Assembly (NCBI GenBank): GCA_016706545.1
Contig: JADJJK010000002.1
Span: forward strand, 224,501-288,500
Source of the DNA: Myxococcales bacterium
Lineage (GTDB): Bacteria; Myxococcota_A; Polyangia; Haliangiales; Haliangiaceae
DNA length: 64,000 nucleotides
Direction: 5' to 3'
The notes under the pieces: model-generated
Told to the model about the DNA's origin: nothing
Databases searched by the model: none
The model's input: only the letters and a program-made list of their open reading frames with translations
Position numbers and translations under genes: made by a program
Shown here: in pieces, positions 46,134 through 55,580 of the stretch
Numbering within the stretch: position 1 is the stretch's first letter
Layout: every line of letters starts with the position of its first letter

Positions 46134-47777
46134 ATGACTCGCGCGCTCCGGCGTGCCAGCGCCGTGCCAGGCGTGCTCGTGGCCTCACTGGTCGCGGGCT
46201 GTGTGTTCACCTCGCTGGGCCGGACGCACGAGCTAGCCGGCGAGGTGCGAGGGCTGTGGGCTGGCGCGGGGGAGATCACGGTGCGGGTCACCAGCGAACG
46301 CGAGACGTTCTTGACCAGCCAGTCGCGCAACGGAGAGATCGCGTTCACGCGCGGGCTGCCGGCCGGGGTCGCGTACACCGTGACGCTGGAAGAGGTGCCG
46401 GAGGACCATCGCTGTCAGGTGGTGGCTGGCGCCTCGGGCGTGGCGCAGGCAGAGGCGTCCGAGCCCATCATCATCACCTGCGTTGGTCCAGATGCCCGGG
46501 TCGCGTTCGACAGCTCCTGGGGCTGGACCTTTGACGCGACGCTGGATGAGCAGACCTTCGCGGGCTCGGTGCTGACGCAAGAGGTGCGTCTGCTTACCGC
46601 CAGCGACGAGGAGGGGATGACCGTGCAGCGCGACGGCCAGGACGTGGCGCTGGGGGAGCTGACGGTGGCGCTGCCCATGGGCACCACCACGGTGACGCTG
46701 GCGTTCACGCGGCTCGACGGTCTGGGGCGCAGCTATCAGCTCGTGTTCGAGCGGGGCGCGCGGGAGATCGAGCTCGTCAAGACGCTGCCTGCCAGCGCGC
46801 AGGTTCGCAGCCTGGCGCTGGAGCACGGGGTGCTGGTGTTCGCGGCGCGCGCCAACGGCGACAACGACGCGCCGCTGGTGACGGCGCACGAGCGCGACGG
46901 CGCGGGCTGGTCGGCGGGGTCGACGCGGGCGCTGACGGCGCGCGACGTGAACCTGGGGGAGCAGGTGTTCCCGCTGGTGATCCACAAGGGCATCGTGTCC
47001 CTGGTGCAGGGCCGCTACATCGATCAGTTCACGCGCACGGGGCCCGGCATCTTCACGGGGCGCACCGATCTCATCTCGCGCAGCAACGCCATCTCGTCGA
47101 TGGTGGCGGCCGACGAAGATCTGTACATCTGGAACCGGTTGGGGGACGCACAGGTGAACTGCGGCGTCGGCGACTCGCCGCACACCATCCGCAAGCTCGC
47201 GTTGCGCACCACGAACTACGTGGATTGTGTGCGGCCGCCGCTGCACCAGACCTCGAGCCAGGCGGCGGTGCTCGCGATCAACGCGACGAACGTGTTCGCG
47301 ATCGAGAGCGGGCTCGACGAGCTGCACGTGACGGACCGGAACCTGAACCAGCAGACGACGCTGCGGCCGCCCAACCCGGTGACGTCGTTTCGAGATGCGC
47401 TGGTGGCGGGGCCCGGGCTCCTGGCGGTGCGGGCCGCGGTGGCGGGCGGCACGGTGGTGCAGCTCTTCGAGGCGGCGGGGACGGGGTGGAGCGCAGGGGC
47501 ACGGCTGACGCCGCCTGTGCTGGAGGCTGGGCAGACGGGGTCCGCTACTTTCGGGAGCGCGCTGGCGCTACGGGGCGACGTGCTGGTGGCGGGCGAGGCG
47601 GCGGCGCAAGGCGCGGCACCAGGCGCCGTGCATGTGTTCCGCGGCGGGGGGGCAAGCTGGGCGGTGGCGAAGTCGCTGGCGCAGGCACCGGCGAACCCGA
47701 GCTTTGGATCGATGGTGGTGCTGGCGGGCGACACGCTGGCGGTGGGCTCGAACACGGCGGTGTACGTCTATCGGTGA
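46134..47777 (+). CDS. Lipoprotein with propeller-like C-terminus
   Basis: The ATG at 46134 (MTRALRRASAVPG) places a lipobox LVAGC at the right distance, giving 547 residues. An N-terminal beta-domain (AGEVRGLWAGAGEITVRV) follows. A long extracytoplasmic region then has FG-GAP-like strings near the end (FGSALALRGDVLVAGEAAAQG, GAVHVFRGGGASW, LAGDTLAVGSNTAVYVYR). The final repeats closely resemble those of the seven-repeat lipoprotein at 34717-36429, suggesting common origin. The function is probably surface recognition or structure. Confidence 0.72.
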   Translation: MTRALRRASAVPGVLVASLVAGCVFTSLGRTHELAGEVRGLWAGAGEITVRVTSERETFLTSQSRNGEIAFTRGLPAGVAYTVTLEEVPEDHRCQVVAGASGVAQAEASEPIIITCVGPDARVAFDSSWGWTFDATLDEQTFAGSVLTQEVRLLTASDEEGMTVQRDGQDVALGELTVALPMGTTTVTLAFTRLDGLGRSYQLVFERGAREIELVKTLPASAQVRSLALEHGVLVFAARANGDNDAPLVTAHERDGAGWSAGSTRALTARDVNLGEQVFPLVIHKGIVSLVQGRYIDQFTRTGPGIFTGRTDLISRSNAISSMVAADEDLYIWNRLGDAQVNCGVGDSPHTIRKLALRTTNYVDCVRPPLHQTSSQAAVLAINATNVFAIESGLDELHVTDRNLNQQTTLRPPNPVTSFRDALVAGPGLLAVRAAVAGGTVVQLFEAAGTGWSAGARLTPPVLEAGQTGSATFGSALALRGDVLVAGEAAAQGAAPGAVHVFRGGGASWAVAKSLAQAPANPSFGSMVVLAGDTLAVGSNTAVYVYR

Positions 47778-47884
47778 GGGGTAGGCGCGTGGTGCGGCGG
47801 CGTGCGTGCGCGGTGCGGGGAGGCGTGGCGGCGAGGTGGCGGCGAGGAGGCGGCGAGGTGGCGGCGGCATGCTACGAAGTCGTC

Positions 47885-48358
47885 ATGTCGCTCAAGCCCC
47901 CTGCCCTCGATCCTGCGCTCGCTGCTGTGCGGTCCACGTCCGGCTACCCGGAGCCTTTTCGTTCGCGGGTGTTGCCGCGGGAGAAGCGGGCGCTGGGCGA
48001 CCCGCTGGGGCTGACCAAGATCGGCGTCAACCTGACCACGCTGCCGCCTGGCAAGGAGTCGTCGATGCGGCACTGGCACACGCTGGAAGACGAGTTCGTG
48101 TTCATCCTGGAAGGCGAGGTGGTGCTGCGCACGGACGCAGGCGAGCAGGTGCTGACGGCGGGGATGTGCGCGGGCTTCCCGGCCGGGTCAACAGATGCTC
48201 ATCAGCTCGTGAACCGCAGCGACCAGCCGGCGCGCTATCTGGAGGTGAGTAACCGCGATGAGCAAGACGGCGCGGCGTACCCTGACGTCGACCTGACCTA
48301 CCAGCAGGGGGAAGACGGCAAGCCTATCTTCGGGCGCAAGGACGGCTCTCGATACTAG
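47885..48358 (+). CDS. Cupin-domain protein
   Basis: The ATG at 47885 gives a 157-residue protein. The cupin motif is seen in MRHWHTLEDEFVFILEGEVVL and AGMCAGFPAGSTDAHQLVNRS; His, His and Glu of the first motif would bind a metal. It ends KDGSRY. Small single-cupin proteins of this kind often bind sugars or detoxify dicarbonyls, but no substrate can be named. Upstream (47821-47870) are short GGCGGCGAGGT repeats. It is probably transcribed separately from the preceding lipoprotein. Confidence 0.85.
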   Translation: MSLKPPALDPALAAVRSTSGYPEPFRSRVLPREKRALGDPLGLTKIGVNLTTLPPGKESSMRHWHTLEDEFVFILEGEVVLRTDAGEQVLTAGMCAGFPAGSTDAHQLVNRSDQPARYLEVSNRDEQDGAAYPDVDLTYQQGEDGKPIFGRKDGSRY

Positions 48359-48980
48359 CGGCGAGCGGCGAGCGGCGGAGAGAAGAGAGAGAGAAAGAAA
48401 GAGAGAGAGAGAGAGACGGAGGTGAGAGGGGATGGGGACGGGACGGGGACGGGGGATGATCGGGCGGGGATCTGGTGATGCTTTGCGGGGAGAGGGCTAC
48501 GGCGGGGGCAGTCGCTACGGGCCTGCCCGCTGACGCGCCCCCCTGGGGGTTCCAGATCGGTTCCTCGCCTGGGGAGAGCATGAGAGGGAGAGCTCGAGCG
48601 AGATGGGGGATTGAGCCACTCGGGCGTTTCGAGCGTGGGGCTGCGCACGATCTGTCACCCCAGGGGGGCGCTTCGCGGGCGGGCGGCCCTTCGCGCCTTC
48701 GCGCTCGCACCACCGAGCGCAGAGCGCAGAGACGGGGAAGCAGAATGCAGAATGCAGAACTGAGAACGCGGAGATCCAGAATACGGAACCGAGAACGCGG
48801 AGATCGAGAATACAAGAACGCGAGATCGAGAATCGGAAATGGGCAGTGCCAGGTGCTGCGACATTGCGCCCGATTGCCAGCTACGACTCGTGTACCAACT
48901 CTATGGGACGGTGCAGGGGTTTCGGTAGCTCATCCCGGAGTCACTTCGACTCCGGCCGCGGCCCCGCCAGGAGGTCTCGC
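48359..48980. other. Gene-poor purine-rich repeat region
   Basis: About 620 bases hold no convincing gene although frames cross it. The first part (48377-48417) is a GA-rich microsatellite, and G-rich tracts (GGGGACGG type) follow to about 48475. From about 48741 to 48840 there are degenerate repeats of the form AGAACGCGGAGATCGAGAAT. The strong purine bias of the plus strand is unlike anything else in the window. The ribosome-binding site of the next gene, AGGAGG at 48969-48974, ends the region. Confidence 0.6.
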
Positions 48981-50310
48981 ATGTCGTTTTTTCGCTCGAC
49001 ACTCATCCTCGTCTCCGCGGGCGCTGGCCACGGGCTGCGGAGGAGGACAACACCCTGAGCCCGTCGCGCGGCGCGGCCGCCTCGATCGCAACTCGAACTT
49101 CATCGAGGCGGTGGGGCGCAACCGGATCCGAGTGGTCGCCTTCGATTTCGGCGGCGTCGAGCTTGGCCAGTGCACCACCCCCGAAGGTGATCTGCGGTCG
49201 AAGGTGTGCGTGGAGGTACCGAGGAAAAAGAACGACGGGAGCACCAGAGTAGTCAGCCGAGATGGAATACCGGAGACGGAGGACAGCAGCACACTCTCCA
49301 AGCTCAACTCCGGCATGTTCCGTCAGTACAGCCTGCGCACGGACAATAACGGCTCTGTCAAGATCAGCGTCCCCTCCCCTGTCGAGGGCAAGGCAGACAT
49401 CAAGATCTCGATCTCGAGACACATGCTGGTGTTCGAGTGGCGCAGGTACAGCCTGGACGCGCTCTCCACGCCCAAGGACCTCGAGGACCAGGAGCCATAT
49501 GTCAGCGCGCTCGAGCGTGGGGTCGCCGTTCGAGTCGTCTTCAACGTCTCGCTTCGGTCGACGGACGCCAACGCTGCCCTTTCGTTTGGCTTTGGCAGTC
49601 TCGCCACGGCGCTGGCGCGCAGCGAGGCGGAGGTCGAGGTGGGCTACGAGCTGATCGGGACTACGATGGACATCTTGCCGGAGCGGGCGACCAACATCAC
49701 CAGCGTCGATGGTTACATCGACGCGATGACTCGGTTCTACGACGCTGTCCGGCGGATCTCCACGGCCTGGGAGTGTGTGGACCGCGGAAAAATGAAGGGC
49801 AAGAAGTCCAGCGACCCTGTCGAGATCGCCAGTCAGACGGCTTGCACCAACAACGGGACCCCCACGCAAGCCGGGCGTGATGCAGGCACGTTCGCACCTG
49901 GCATCCTGGCCTACTACGTCACCGGGGTCCGCAGCGACACACTCGACGATGCCGCGGGGTTCTCGTACGGCTATCAGTTGGGTCTGCAGGCGACGAGCAA
50001 GGGCCTCAAATGCCAGTGGGCCACCGAGCAGATCCAAAGGCTCACCGGTACCCCCGACAGGACCAAGGAGAGCATCCGGGCTGGACTGAAGCAGGCGCTG
50101 GCTGACATCCGGGGAGGAGGCGGGCACTGTGATGACAAGTCCTTTGCGCCCGGGGTCGATGACATCAACCGGGCCAAGGCCGTGCTGCTGCCCACGCCGG
50201 TTGCACCGGACGAGGCAACGCTCTCGCAGCAGTCCGGCGCCTCTGCCCCCAAGCCCCCTCCGGCCGCTCCGACTACAACCACTCCGGCAGCCCCGCCAGC
50301 CAAGCCGTAG
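48981..50310 (+). CDS. Hypothetical lipoprotein, apparent +1 frameshift near 49020
   Basis: An ATG at 48981, with AGGAGG eight bases upstream, opens a lipoprotein signal (MSFFRSTLILVSAGA) that stops after 25 codons. Removing one G of GGG at 49019-49021 continues it as LATGCGGGQHPEP, a proper lipobox, and into a 442-residue protein. The body is a mixed domain with strings such as IRVVAFDFGGVELGQC and VSALERGVAVRVVFNV, two Cys-rich spots, and an Ala/Pro/Thr tail. It matches no family I recognise. The clean restoration of a lipobox is strong evidence for the frameshift. It is probably an envelope protein of unknown role. Confidence 0.65.
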
Positions 50311-50382
50311 TCGTCGCAGGCTTGTGGTCGCAGGGGTGGCGAGGAGGGGGCGCTGGGGCGAACATGGGGCCAAGGACGGACC

Positions 50383-51495
50383 ATGACCACGAGCAACGTG
50401 CGCGGACGGGTGTATTTGCGACAGGCCGACGGCGGGATCGGAGGGGGGGTGGCGGGGACCAGGCTGACGTTTGTGCGGGAGGGCAGCGGGCAGATCTATG
50501 AAGCTGCGACGGACGCGCAGGGGAGCTACGCGCTGGTGCTGCCGCAGGCGCGGTACTACGTGCGCGCCACCCACGTGGACTACGAGGACTACGCCAGCGT
50601 GCCGGGCTTCGTGAAGGCCACGCCGCCGCTGCAGATCTGCAACTTCTTCCTGCGCGCGCCGCAGATCACCACCGCGCTGGTGGTCCGGCACGCGGACCGC
50701 GATGGCGAGGCCGACGAGCTCAGCGAGGCGGGGACGACGCGGGCCAAGGAGCTGCGCGACATCCTGTTTCGCAGCGGGCTGACGGAGATCTATGCCAGCG
50801 GAGCGCTGAGGGCGCAGGCCACCGCGGCGCCGCTGTCGGAGGCGCTGCGGCTGGCTACGCAGACGTATGGCGCGAGCGGCGAGGTAGCGCAGCGGGTGTT
50901 GACGGTGCATGCTGGCGATCTGTCGCTGGTGGTGGCGCACAGCAACACCGCGACCGAGGTGATCGCGTCGCTGGGCGGGACCAGGCTCCCGGCCAACCTG
51001 GCGGGCTTCGACAACCTGTTCGTGGTCAGCCGTCACGGGGCCCAGGTCCACGTGCTGCGGCTGGCGTATGGCGACAGCAGCGCCGCCGCGCCGGAGCTGG
51101 CGTATCCGCCGCAGGCGATGACGCTGCTGCTGGTGGGCACCGGTCAGGGCGCTGGCGACGCGCCCGAGCGGCTACGCCACGCCGCCAGCCGCGCCAACAT
51201 CTCGGCCATCTACACCAGCGGCACACACACCGCCATGGTGGCGCCGCTGGCCGCGGCGCTGGGCAAGGAGCCGGTGAGCTACGACCCCGCCGAGCTCCTG
51301 AGGCTGGCCGAGAACCTGGTGACGGATCACGCGCAAGAGACGGCGGTGGTGTCTGGCACGCACCAGGACCTTCGCGAGCTGATCCGGCTGTTGCGCGGGC
51401 GAGGTCCGGTGCTGGGCTCCACTGACACGGCGCACCTCTTAGTGCTGACGCGGTTTGCCAGCGGCGAGGTGCGGGTGGTGCCGCTGCGGCTGTAG
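50383..51495 (+). CDS. Carboxypeptidase-regulatory-like domain fused to two histidine-phosphatase-like halves
   Basis: The 370-residue protein has an N-terminal beta-sandwich (VRGRVYLRQADGG, GSYALVLPQARYYVRATH), like the carboxypeptidase regulatory-like domain. A histidine-phosphatase (phosphoglycerate mutase-like) half follows, with RHADRDGEAD in place of the usual RHG. A second, similar half begins MTLLLVGTGQGAGDAPERL and has no RHG-like motif, but shares IYTSGTHTAMVAPLAAAL with IYASGALRAQATAAPLSEAL of the first. There is no signal peptide. The first half may be active; the second looks degenerate. Confidence 0.75.
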   Translation: MTTSNVRGRVYLRQADGGIGGGVAGTRLTFVREGSGQIYEAATDAQGSYALVLPQARYYVRATHVDYEDYASVPGFVKATPPLQICNFFLRAPQITTALVVRHADRDGEADELSEAGTTRAKELRDILFRSGLTEIYASGALRAQATAAPLSEALRLATQTYGASGEVAQRVLTVHAGDLSLVVAHSNTATEVIASLGGTRLPANLAGFDNLFVVSRHGAQVHVLRLAYGDSSAAAPELAYPPQAMTLLLVGTGQGAGDAPERLRHAASRANISAIYTSGTHTAMVAPLAAALGKEPVSYDPAELLRLAENLVTDHAQETAVVSGTHQDLRELIRLLRGRGPVLGSTDTAHLLVLTRFASGEVRVVPLRL

Positions 51496-51539
51496 CCGAG
51501 CGGTAGCCGCTCAGTAGCTGCTAAGTAGCCGCTCAGTAG
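51493..51539. repeat. 11-bp tandem repeat shared by two convergent stop codons
   Basis: On the plus strand TAG occurs at 51493, 51504, 51515, 51526 and 51537, exactly 11 bases apart; the first is the phosphatase-protein stop. On the minus strand the same array holds the TGA stop of the metalloprotease gene (51533-51535) and a second TGA (51511-51513). An 11-base period puts stops in all three plus-strand frames. Confidence 0.8.
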
Positions 51540-53800
51540 CCGATGGTGACGTCCGCGGTGTAGCCCTCGGCGGCGAAGCCATGGACCGCCACCGAGATCC
51601 AGTTGGTGCCGGTCCAGAACCACGAGGTCGTGCCCGGCAGGCGCTCGGGGCCGCCGTTGGCGGTCAGCAGGATGGAGATGCCGTTCGAGACCCGGTGGAC
51701 GAGCACGGTGGCGCGCGGGATGCCCTGGTCCCAGCCGCTCTTCATGCGGTACTCGACGGTGTAGTGATCCGCGTCGTTGCTGCCGATCCGCACGTACAGC
51801 GGGCCGCTCGCCTCTGGCCGGCCGAGCGCGGCCAGGTTCATCCGCACGCTCTGCGATGAAGTCGAGGAGTTGAGCTGCACGCGGCGGTGCGCTGGGATGA
51901 ACGACATCTTGTGCAGGTACGGCGTGTTGATGCCGGGGCCAGCCGCGCCAAGGCTGGTGGTGAAGGCGTGGACGTTCATCGCGCTCATGATGTCCCAGTG
52001 ATCGTAGTACTCGCCGGGTCCCGACCAGGACGCGTTGCGACGACCGCTGTCGTCCCACGAGTGATCCCAGTACCCGAAGGTGTGGCCGGTCTCGTGCGCC
52101 AGAAACGTGCTGTTGCTGCTCCCGGGAGTCATCAGCACGCGCCCGCCGTGGTTGCCCGCGTCGCCCTCCCCGTTGACCAGGTTGATGGTGTTGACGAAGC
52201 CGGCGGTGGAGCCGCCGTAGGCGTTCATGCAGGCGCCGGCCCGGTCCCAGCGCGACGGCAAGGCGATCCAGGCCGCGTTGGTGATCCCCATGCCGTACCA
52301 GGTGTCACGCACCGTGCTGCTGTACGCATCCCAGGCGCCGTAGGAGTTGTCGAACCAGTAGTGGGCCAACCCCCAGGTGCCAAACACCATGTCGCGATAG
52401 AACTGGTCCACCCGCGGCGTGGTGGCGATGTCCGAGAACTTGCACTTGAGAAACAGCCACGGCTTGGCGGCGATCGCCGGCCAGCCAGCGTGGTTGTCGG
52501 GCGCGACCTGCGAGTACGCCCACCAGTACGTGAGCTGCGTGCCGCTAAAGCGTGCGTCGCTGCGCACGAAGCCGTTCCAGCCAAGCTCGTACACCAGCGC
52601 GTCGTCGCGTCGGGTGGCGCCGGGCTCGCCGCTCAGGTCGTGCATGGCGCCCCAGAACAAGAGGCTGTTGCCCGAGGCGCTGAGCTGACCGGTGGGCACG
52701 TGGGTGATGGCCGGCAGCGACGCGCCCGCGTACTCCATGCGGAAGAAGCGCGTGACCCCGGTGACGCGGTTTCGCAGCACCACGTCGTCGTCGTTGTCGT
52801 CGTCGATCCGCGCGATGGTCACCTGGTCGTTGCCGGTGACCATGGCGCCGGTGGTGAACGCCCACCAGAAGGTGTGCTGCGAGCTGGCGTACACGGAGAC
52901 GTAATAGAGGATCTGCCCCGCGCCGTTGATCAGGGCCACGTCGTCGCGGCCGTCGGCGTTGAAGTCACCGGCGCGCACCTGCTGGCCGGCGACGGCGGTG
53001 CCCAGGTTCCCCGAGGCAAAGCCTGGGGTGGCGCCAAAGAAGTAGTCGCCGGTGAGCGAGTACATGCGCCAGGCGCCGCCGGCGCGCGGGTAGACCAGGA
53101 CGTCGTCGCGGCCATCGCCGGTGTAGTCGCCGATGATGAAGTCTTCGCTGTCGGACAAGAACGCCCCCTGGGTGAACCACCACCAGAGCTCCTTGCGGTC
53201 CGCGCCGATGCCAAAGCAGACGAGCGCGTTGTCGTCTTGCACGACGCACGTCTGATCGTAGCCGTCGCCATGGAAGTCGCCGGTGAGCACGCGCTTCATC
53301 GGCCGGCGCAGGTACAGGTGCAAGATGCCGGTCTTGGCGTAGTCGGTCTTGCTGGCGAACAAGCGGTTCTGCGCCGTCTGCACGAAGTCGGTCTTGCCGT
53401 CAGCGTCGATGTCCGCGAGCGTGAGGCTACGCGGCACCGCGAGCTGGCTGTTGGCGCCGCGCGACCGGCGGCCGTTGCGCACGAGGTTCAGGGCGCCGGG
53501 GCCGCCGCCATCCGGCAGCGCGCCCTGGCAACGCTCCTTGGCGCCGCAGTCGCCCAGCGCCTGGCCCGGCTGCTCGATGGCGGGGGCCAGCGGCAGCGTG
53601 CTGGCGACCGGCGGGTGCTCCTCGTGCGAGGGCGCGGCGGGCTCGCCCGGCGAGGCAGGGTCGCCCGGCGCGGGAGCGCGCGGCCCGTCGCCCTCGAGAT
53701 CGAGACAGCCGACCAGCGCCGCCGCCAGGAGCGCGGCCGGAAGGACCGAGACCACACCACGAGCTCTGAACCATCGAAACCATGAACGCGAGACCCTCAT
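51533..53800 (-). CDS. Lipoprotein metalloprotease with FG-GAP repeats (M43-like)
   Basis: The 755-residue protein begins MRVSRSWFRWFRARG and has a lipobox LVGC. An Ala/Pro linker leads to FG-GAP/VCBS-type repeats with calcium-binding DxDxDG motifs (DIDADGKTDF, DYTGDGRDDV, DFNADGRDDV). The C-terminal half contains the zinc motif HETGHTFGYWDH, like the HExxHxxGxxH family, and a downstream Met-turn candidate in DHWDIMSAMNVH. It is probably a secreted or surface protease with a propeller-like binding domain. Its gene ends tail-to-tail with the phosphatase-like gene. Confidence 0.85.
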   Translation of the reverse strand: MRVSRSWFRWFRARGVVSVLPAALLAAALVGCLDLEGDGPRAPAPGDPASPGEPAAPSHEEHPPVASTLPLAPAIEQPGQALGDCGAKERCQGALPDGGGPGALNLVRNGRRSRGANSQLAVPRSLTLADIDADGKTDFVQTAQNRLFASKTDYAKTGILHLYLRRPMKRVLTGDFHGDGYDQTCVVQDDNALVCFGIGADRKELWWWFTQGAFLSDSEDFIIGDYTGDGRDDVLVYPRAGGAWRMYSLTGDYFFGATPGFASGNLGTAVAGQQVRAGDFNADGRDDVALINGAGQILYYVSVYASSQHTFWWAFTTGAMVTGNDQVTIARIDDDNDDDVVLRNRVTGVTRFFRMEYAGASLPAITHVPTGQLSASGNSLLFWGAMHDLSGEPGATRRDDALVYELGWNGFVRSDARFSGTQLTYWWAYSQVAPDNHAGWPAIAAKPWLFLKCKFSDIATTPRVDQFYRDMVFGTWGLAHYWFDNSYGAWDAYSSTVRDTWYGMGITNAAWIALPSRWDRAGACMNAYGGSTAGFVNTINLVNGEGDAGNHGGRVLMTPGSSNSTFLAHETGHTFGYWDHSWDDSGRRNASWSGPGEYYDHWDIMSAMNVHAFTTSLGAAGPGINTPYLHKMSFIPAHRRVQLNSSTSSQSVRMNLAALGRPEASGPLYVRIGSNDADHYTVEYRMKSGWDQGIPRATVLVHRVSNGISILLTANGGPERLPGTTSWFWTGTNWISVAVHGFAAEGYTADVTIGY

Positions 53801-54202
53801 TGATATCCTCCAGCTTCAAGACAGGTGTTGACGAGCGCGTCGACGGCGGTCCGGGCCCTGCCCGGCCGCGCCACGCGCCCGATGAAGCGACTGGGCGCGA
53901 GCTGGTGAGTCCCTGGCGGCGCTCGCCCGGGCCTCGTGAGGCTCGGCGGTCCAAGGCGGTGCGCGCTGGCTCCCCAGCCGCCGCGCGTCGCCAGGCCCGA
54001 CGTGCTACGCGCGGCCAAGCTCGCCGCGCGCCTCGTTTTCGCTTCGCGCTTCGCCTCTTCTATCCAGCAAGACGGAGAGCGTCGTGGATCTTCCTGCTGC
54101 CCCGGAGGTTCCTGCGCCACGCGCCGCGCTGCCGAGCGCGCCGCTGCCGAGCGCGCCGCGTGCCGAACGCGCGGCTGCCGAGCGCGCCGCGTGCCGAGCA
54201 CG
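53801..54202. other. Intergenic region, no gene seen
   Basis: These 402 bases lie upstream of the metalloprotease and downstream of the metallo-beta-lactamase-fold gene, both on the minus strand. An imperfect hairpin, ATCCA...GACG with CGTC...TGGAT, lies at about 54060-54089. At 54130-54200 the unit TGCCGAGCGCGCCGCG is repeated with changes and runs up to the stop codon of the next gene. No open frame looks coding, and I see no strong promoter. Confidence 0.4.
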
Positions 54203-54844
54203 CTATCCGCGCACGAAGGGGTTGGCGCGCGCCTCGTCGCCTAGCTTGGTGGTGGGGCCGTGGCCGGGCACCACCAGCGTGTCCGGATCTCGCGTGTACA
54301 GCCGCTCCTTGATGGAGCGCGCCAGGGTCGCGCTGTCGCCGCCGGGCAGATCCGTCCGTCCGACCGAGCGGCGAAACAAGGTGTCTCCGGCAAACAGCAG
54401 GCGACCAGCGTCAGGATCCGCGATCTCGAAGCAGACCGAGCCCGGCGTGTGCCCCGGCGTGTGGATCACCGCCAGCTCGCGCTTGCCCATGGCCACCCGA
54501 TCGCCGTGCTCGATCCAGCGGTCGACCGGCGCCGTCGTGCCGGGGCGCCAGCCGAACATCGCGGCCTGCGCGGCGAAGCCGTCATAGAGATACGTGTCGC
54601 CCTGGTGCAGGCAGATCTCGCCGCCGTGGACCTGCTTGACCTCGCGCGTGCAATAGATGTGATCCAGGTGGGCGTGGGTATGCACGATGGCGCGCACCGT
54701 GAGCGCATAGCGCTCGACGATCGCCGCGATGCGCTCCGTCTCGCCGCCGGGATCGATCACGATCGCGTCCTTGGTGTCGCCGCACGCCAGCACGGTGCAG
54801 TTGCATTGAAACGGCCCAGCGGCGAAGGTCTCGCGCAGCAGCAT
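54203..54844 (-). CDS. Metallo-beta-lactamase-fold hydrolase (glyoxalase II-like)
   Basis: The ATG at 54844 gives 213 residues, the typical length for YcbL-like hydrolases. The zinc motif THAHLDH is present, with further ligands in TPGHTPGSVC, FAGDTLF and VPGHGPTT. The start MLLRETFAAGPFQCNC matches the usual beginning of the family (QCNC). It should hydrolyse a thioester such as S-lactoylglutathione or a related compound. It lies 86 bases downstream of the RBBP9/YdeN gene on the same strand and may be co-transcribed. Confidence 0.87.
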   Translation of the reverse strand: MLLRETFAAGPFQCNCTVLACGDTKDAIVIDPGGETERIAAIVERYALTVRAIVHTHAHLDHIYCTREVKQVHGGEICLHQGDTYLYDGFAAQAAMFGWRPGTTAPVDRWIEHGDRVAMGKRELAVIHTPGHTPGSVCFEIADPDAGRLLFAGDTLFRRSVGRTDLPGGDSATLARSIKERLYTRDPDTLVVPGHGPTTKLGDEARANPFVRG

Positions 54845-54930
54845 GCTCCTGGGTAGCACACCCGCGGGTCGCCGGGGTCGCCGGAGCCGTTCTGCTGATC
54901 GCCGCTCCCGTTTGACGTGGGTCGCCAGCG

Positions 54931-55494
54931 TCACTCGCGCAAGAGCTGGCGCAGGAGCGCCAGGCCCTGCGGCCACGGGCCGTGGCCCGACTCCACGTTG
55001 ATGTGCCCGGCGTCCTGCAGCACCACCAGCTCGCTGCCCCACTGCCTGGCCAGGGTGGTGGCGTAGTCCAGGGTGGCGTACGTGTCATTGGTGGAGGCCA
55101 CCACCACGGTGCGCAGCGGCAGGCGCTGGCGCGGCACCGGCGCGAAGGCGCGCAGCGCCTCCGGCGCGCCTTCACGCTCCACGTCCGGCGGCGCGACCAA
55201 GAGCGCCGCGGCCACCGGCCGCCGCACCGTGCCCAGCCATCGCGCGGTGGCGATGCAGCCAAGCGAGTGGGCGATGAGCACCGGGAGCTGCGAGTCGGGC
55301 GCCTGCGACGGACCTGGGTGCGCGACGGCCCGGGCCACGGTGCGATCGATCGCCTGCACCCAGGCCTCCGGGTCCGGCGCGAACCAGTCCGGCATCTCCA
55401 CCCGCCGAGCGCCGCGCGACCGCGACTGCCACAGGGTCTGCCAGTGCCCAGCGCCAGATCCGCCCCACCCCGGCACGAAGATCCGGGGCTTCAT
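54931..55494 (-). CDS. RBBP9/YdeN-family serine hydrolase
   Basis: The 187-residue alpha/beta hydrolase has an oxyanion and opening motif PGWGGSGAGHWQTLW. Its nucleophile lies in LIAHSLGCIATARW, the acid in VVVASTNDTYATL, and the catalytic His in VVLQDAGHINVESG. All three catalytic positions are intact and the length fits the family. Its promoter region carries an 18-bp TetR-like palindrome overlapping a TTGACA hexamer, so it is probably a repressed gene. Confidence 0.88.
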   Translation of the reverse strand: MKPRIFVPGWGGSGAGHWQTLWQSRSRGARRVEMPDWFAPDPEAWVQAIDRTVARAVAHPGPSQAPDSQLPVLIAHSLGCIATARWLGTVRRPVAAALLVAPPDVEREGAPEALRAFAPVPRQRLPLRTVVVASTNDTYATLDYATTLARQWGSELVVLQDAGHINVESGHGPWPQGLALLRQLLRE

Positions 55495-55580
55495 GTGACC
55501 CCTCCGAGCGCACCCTCACCCGGCACCAACGCGCGGCCTGCCCGGGACCTTTGCCTTGCGAATCGCATATCAACCGTTAA

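Noticed and set aside
48475..48980. N-terminal extension of the lipoprotein frame beginning at 48475
   Set aside because: The stretch is repeat-derived Arg/Gly-rich sequence; the lipoprotein signal at 48981 with AGGAGG and a restored lipobox is a far better start.
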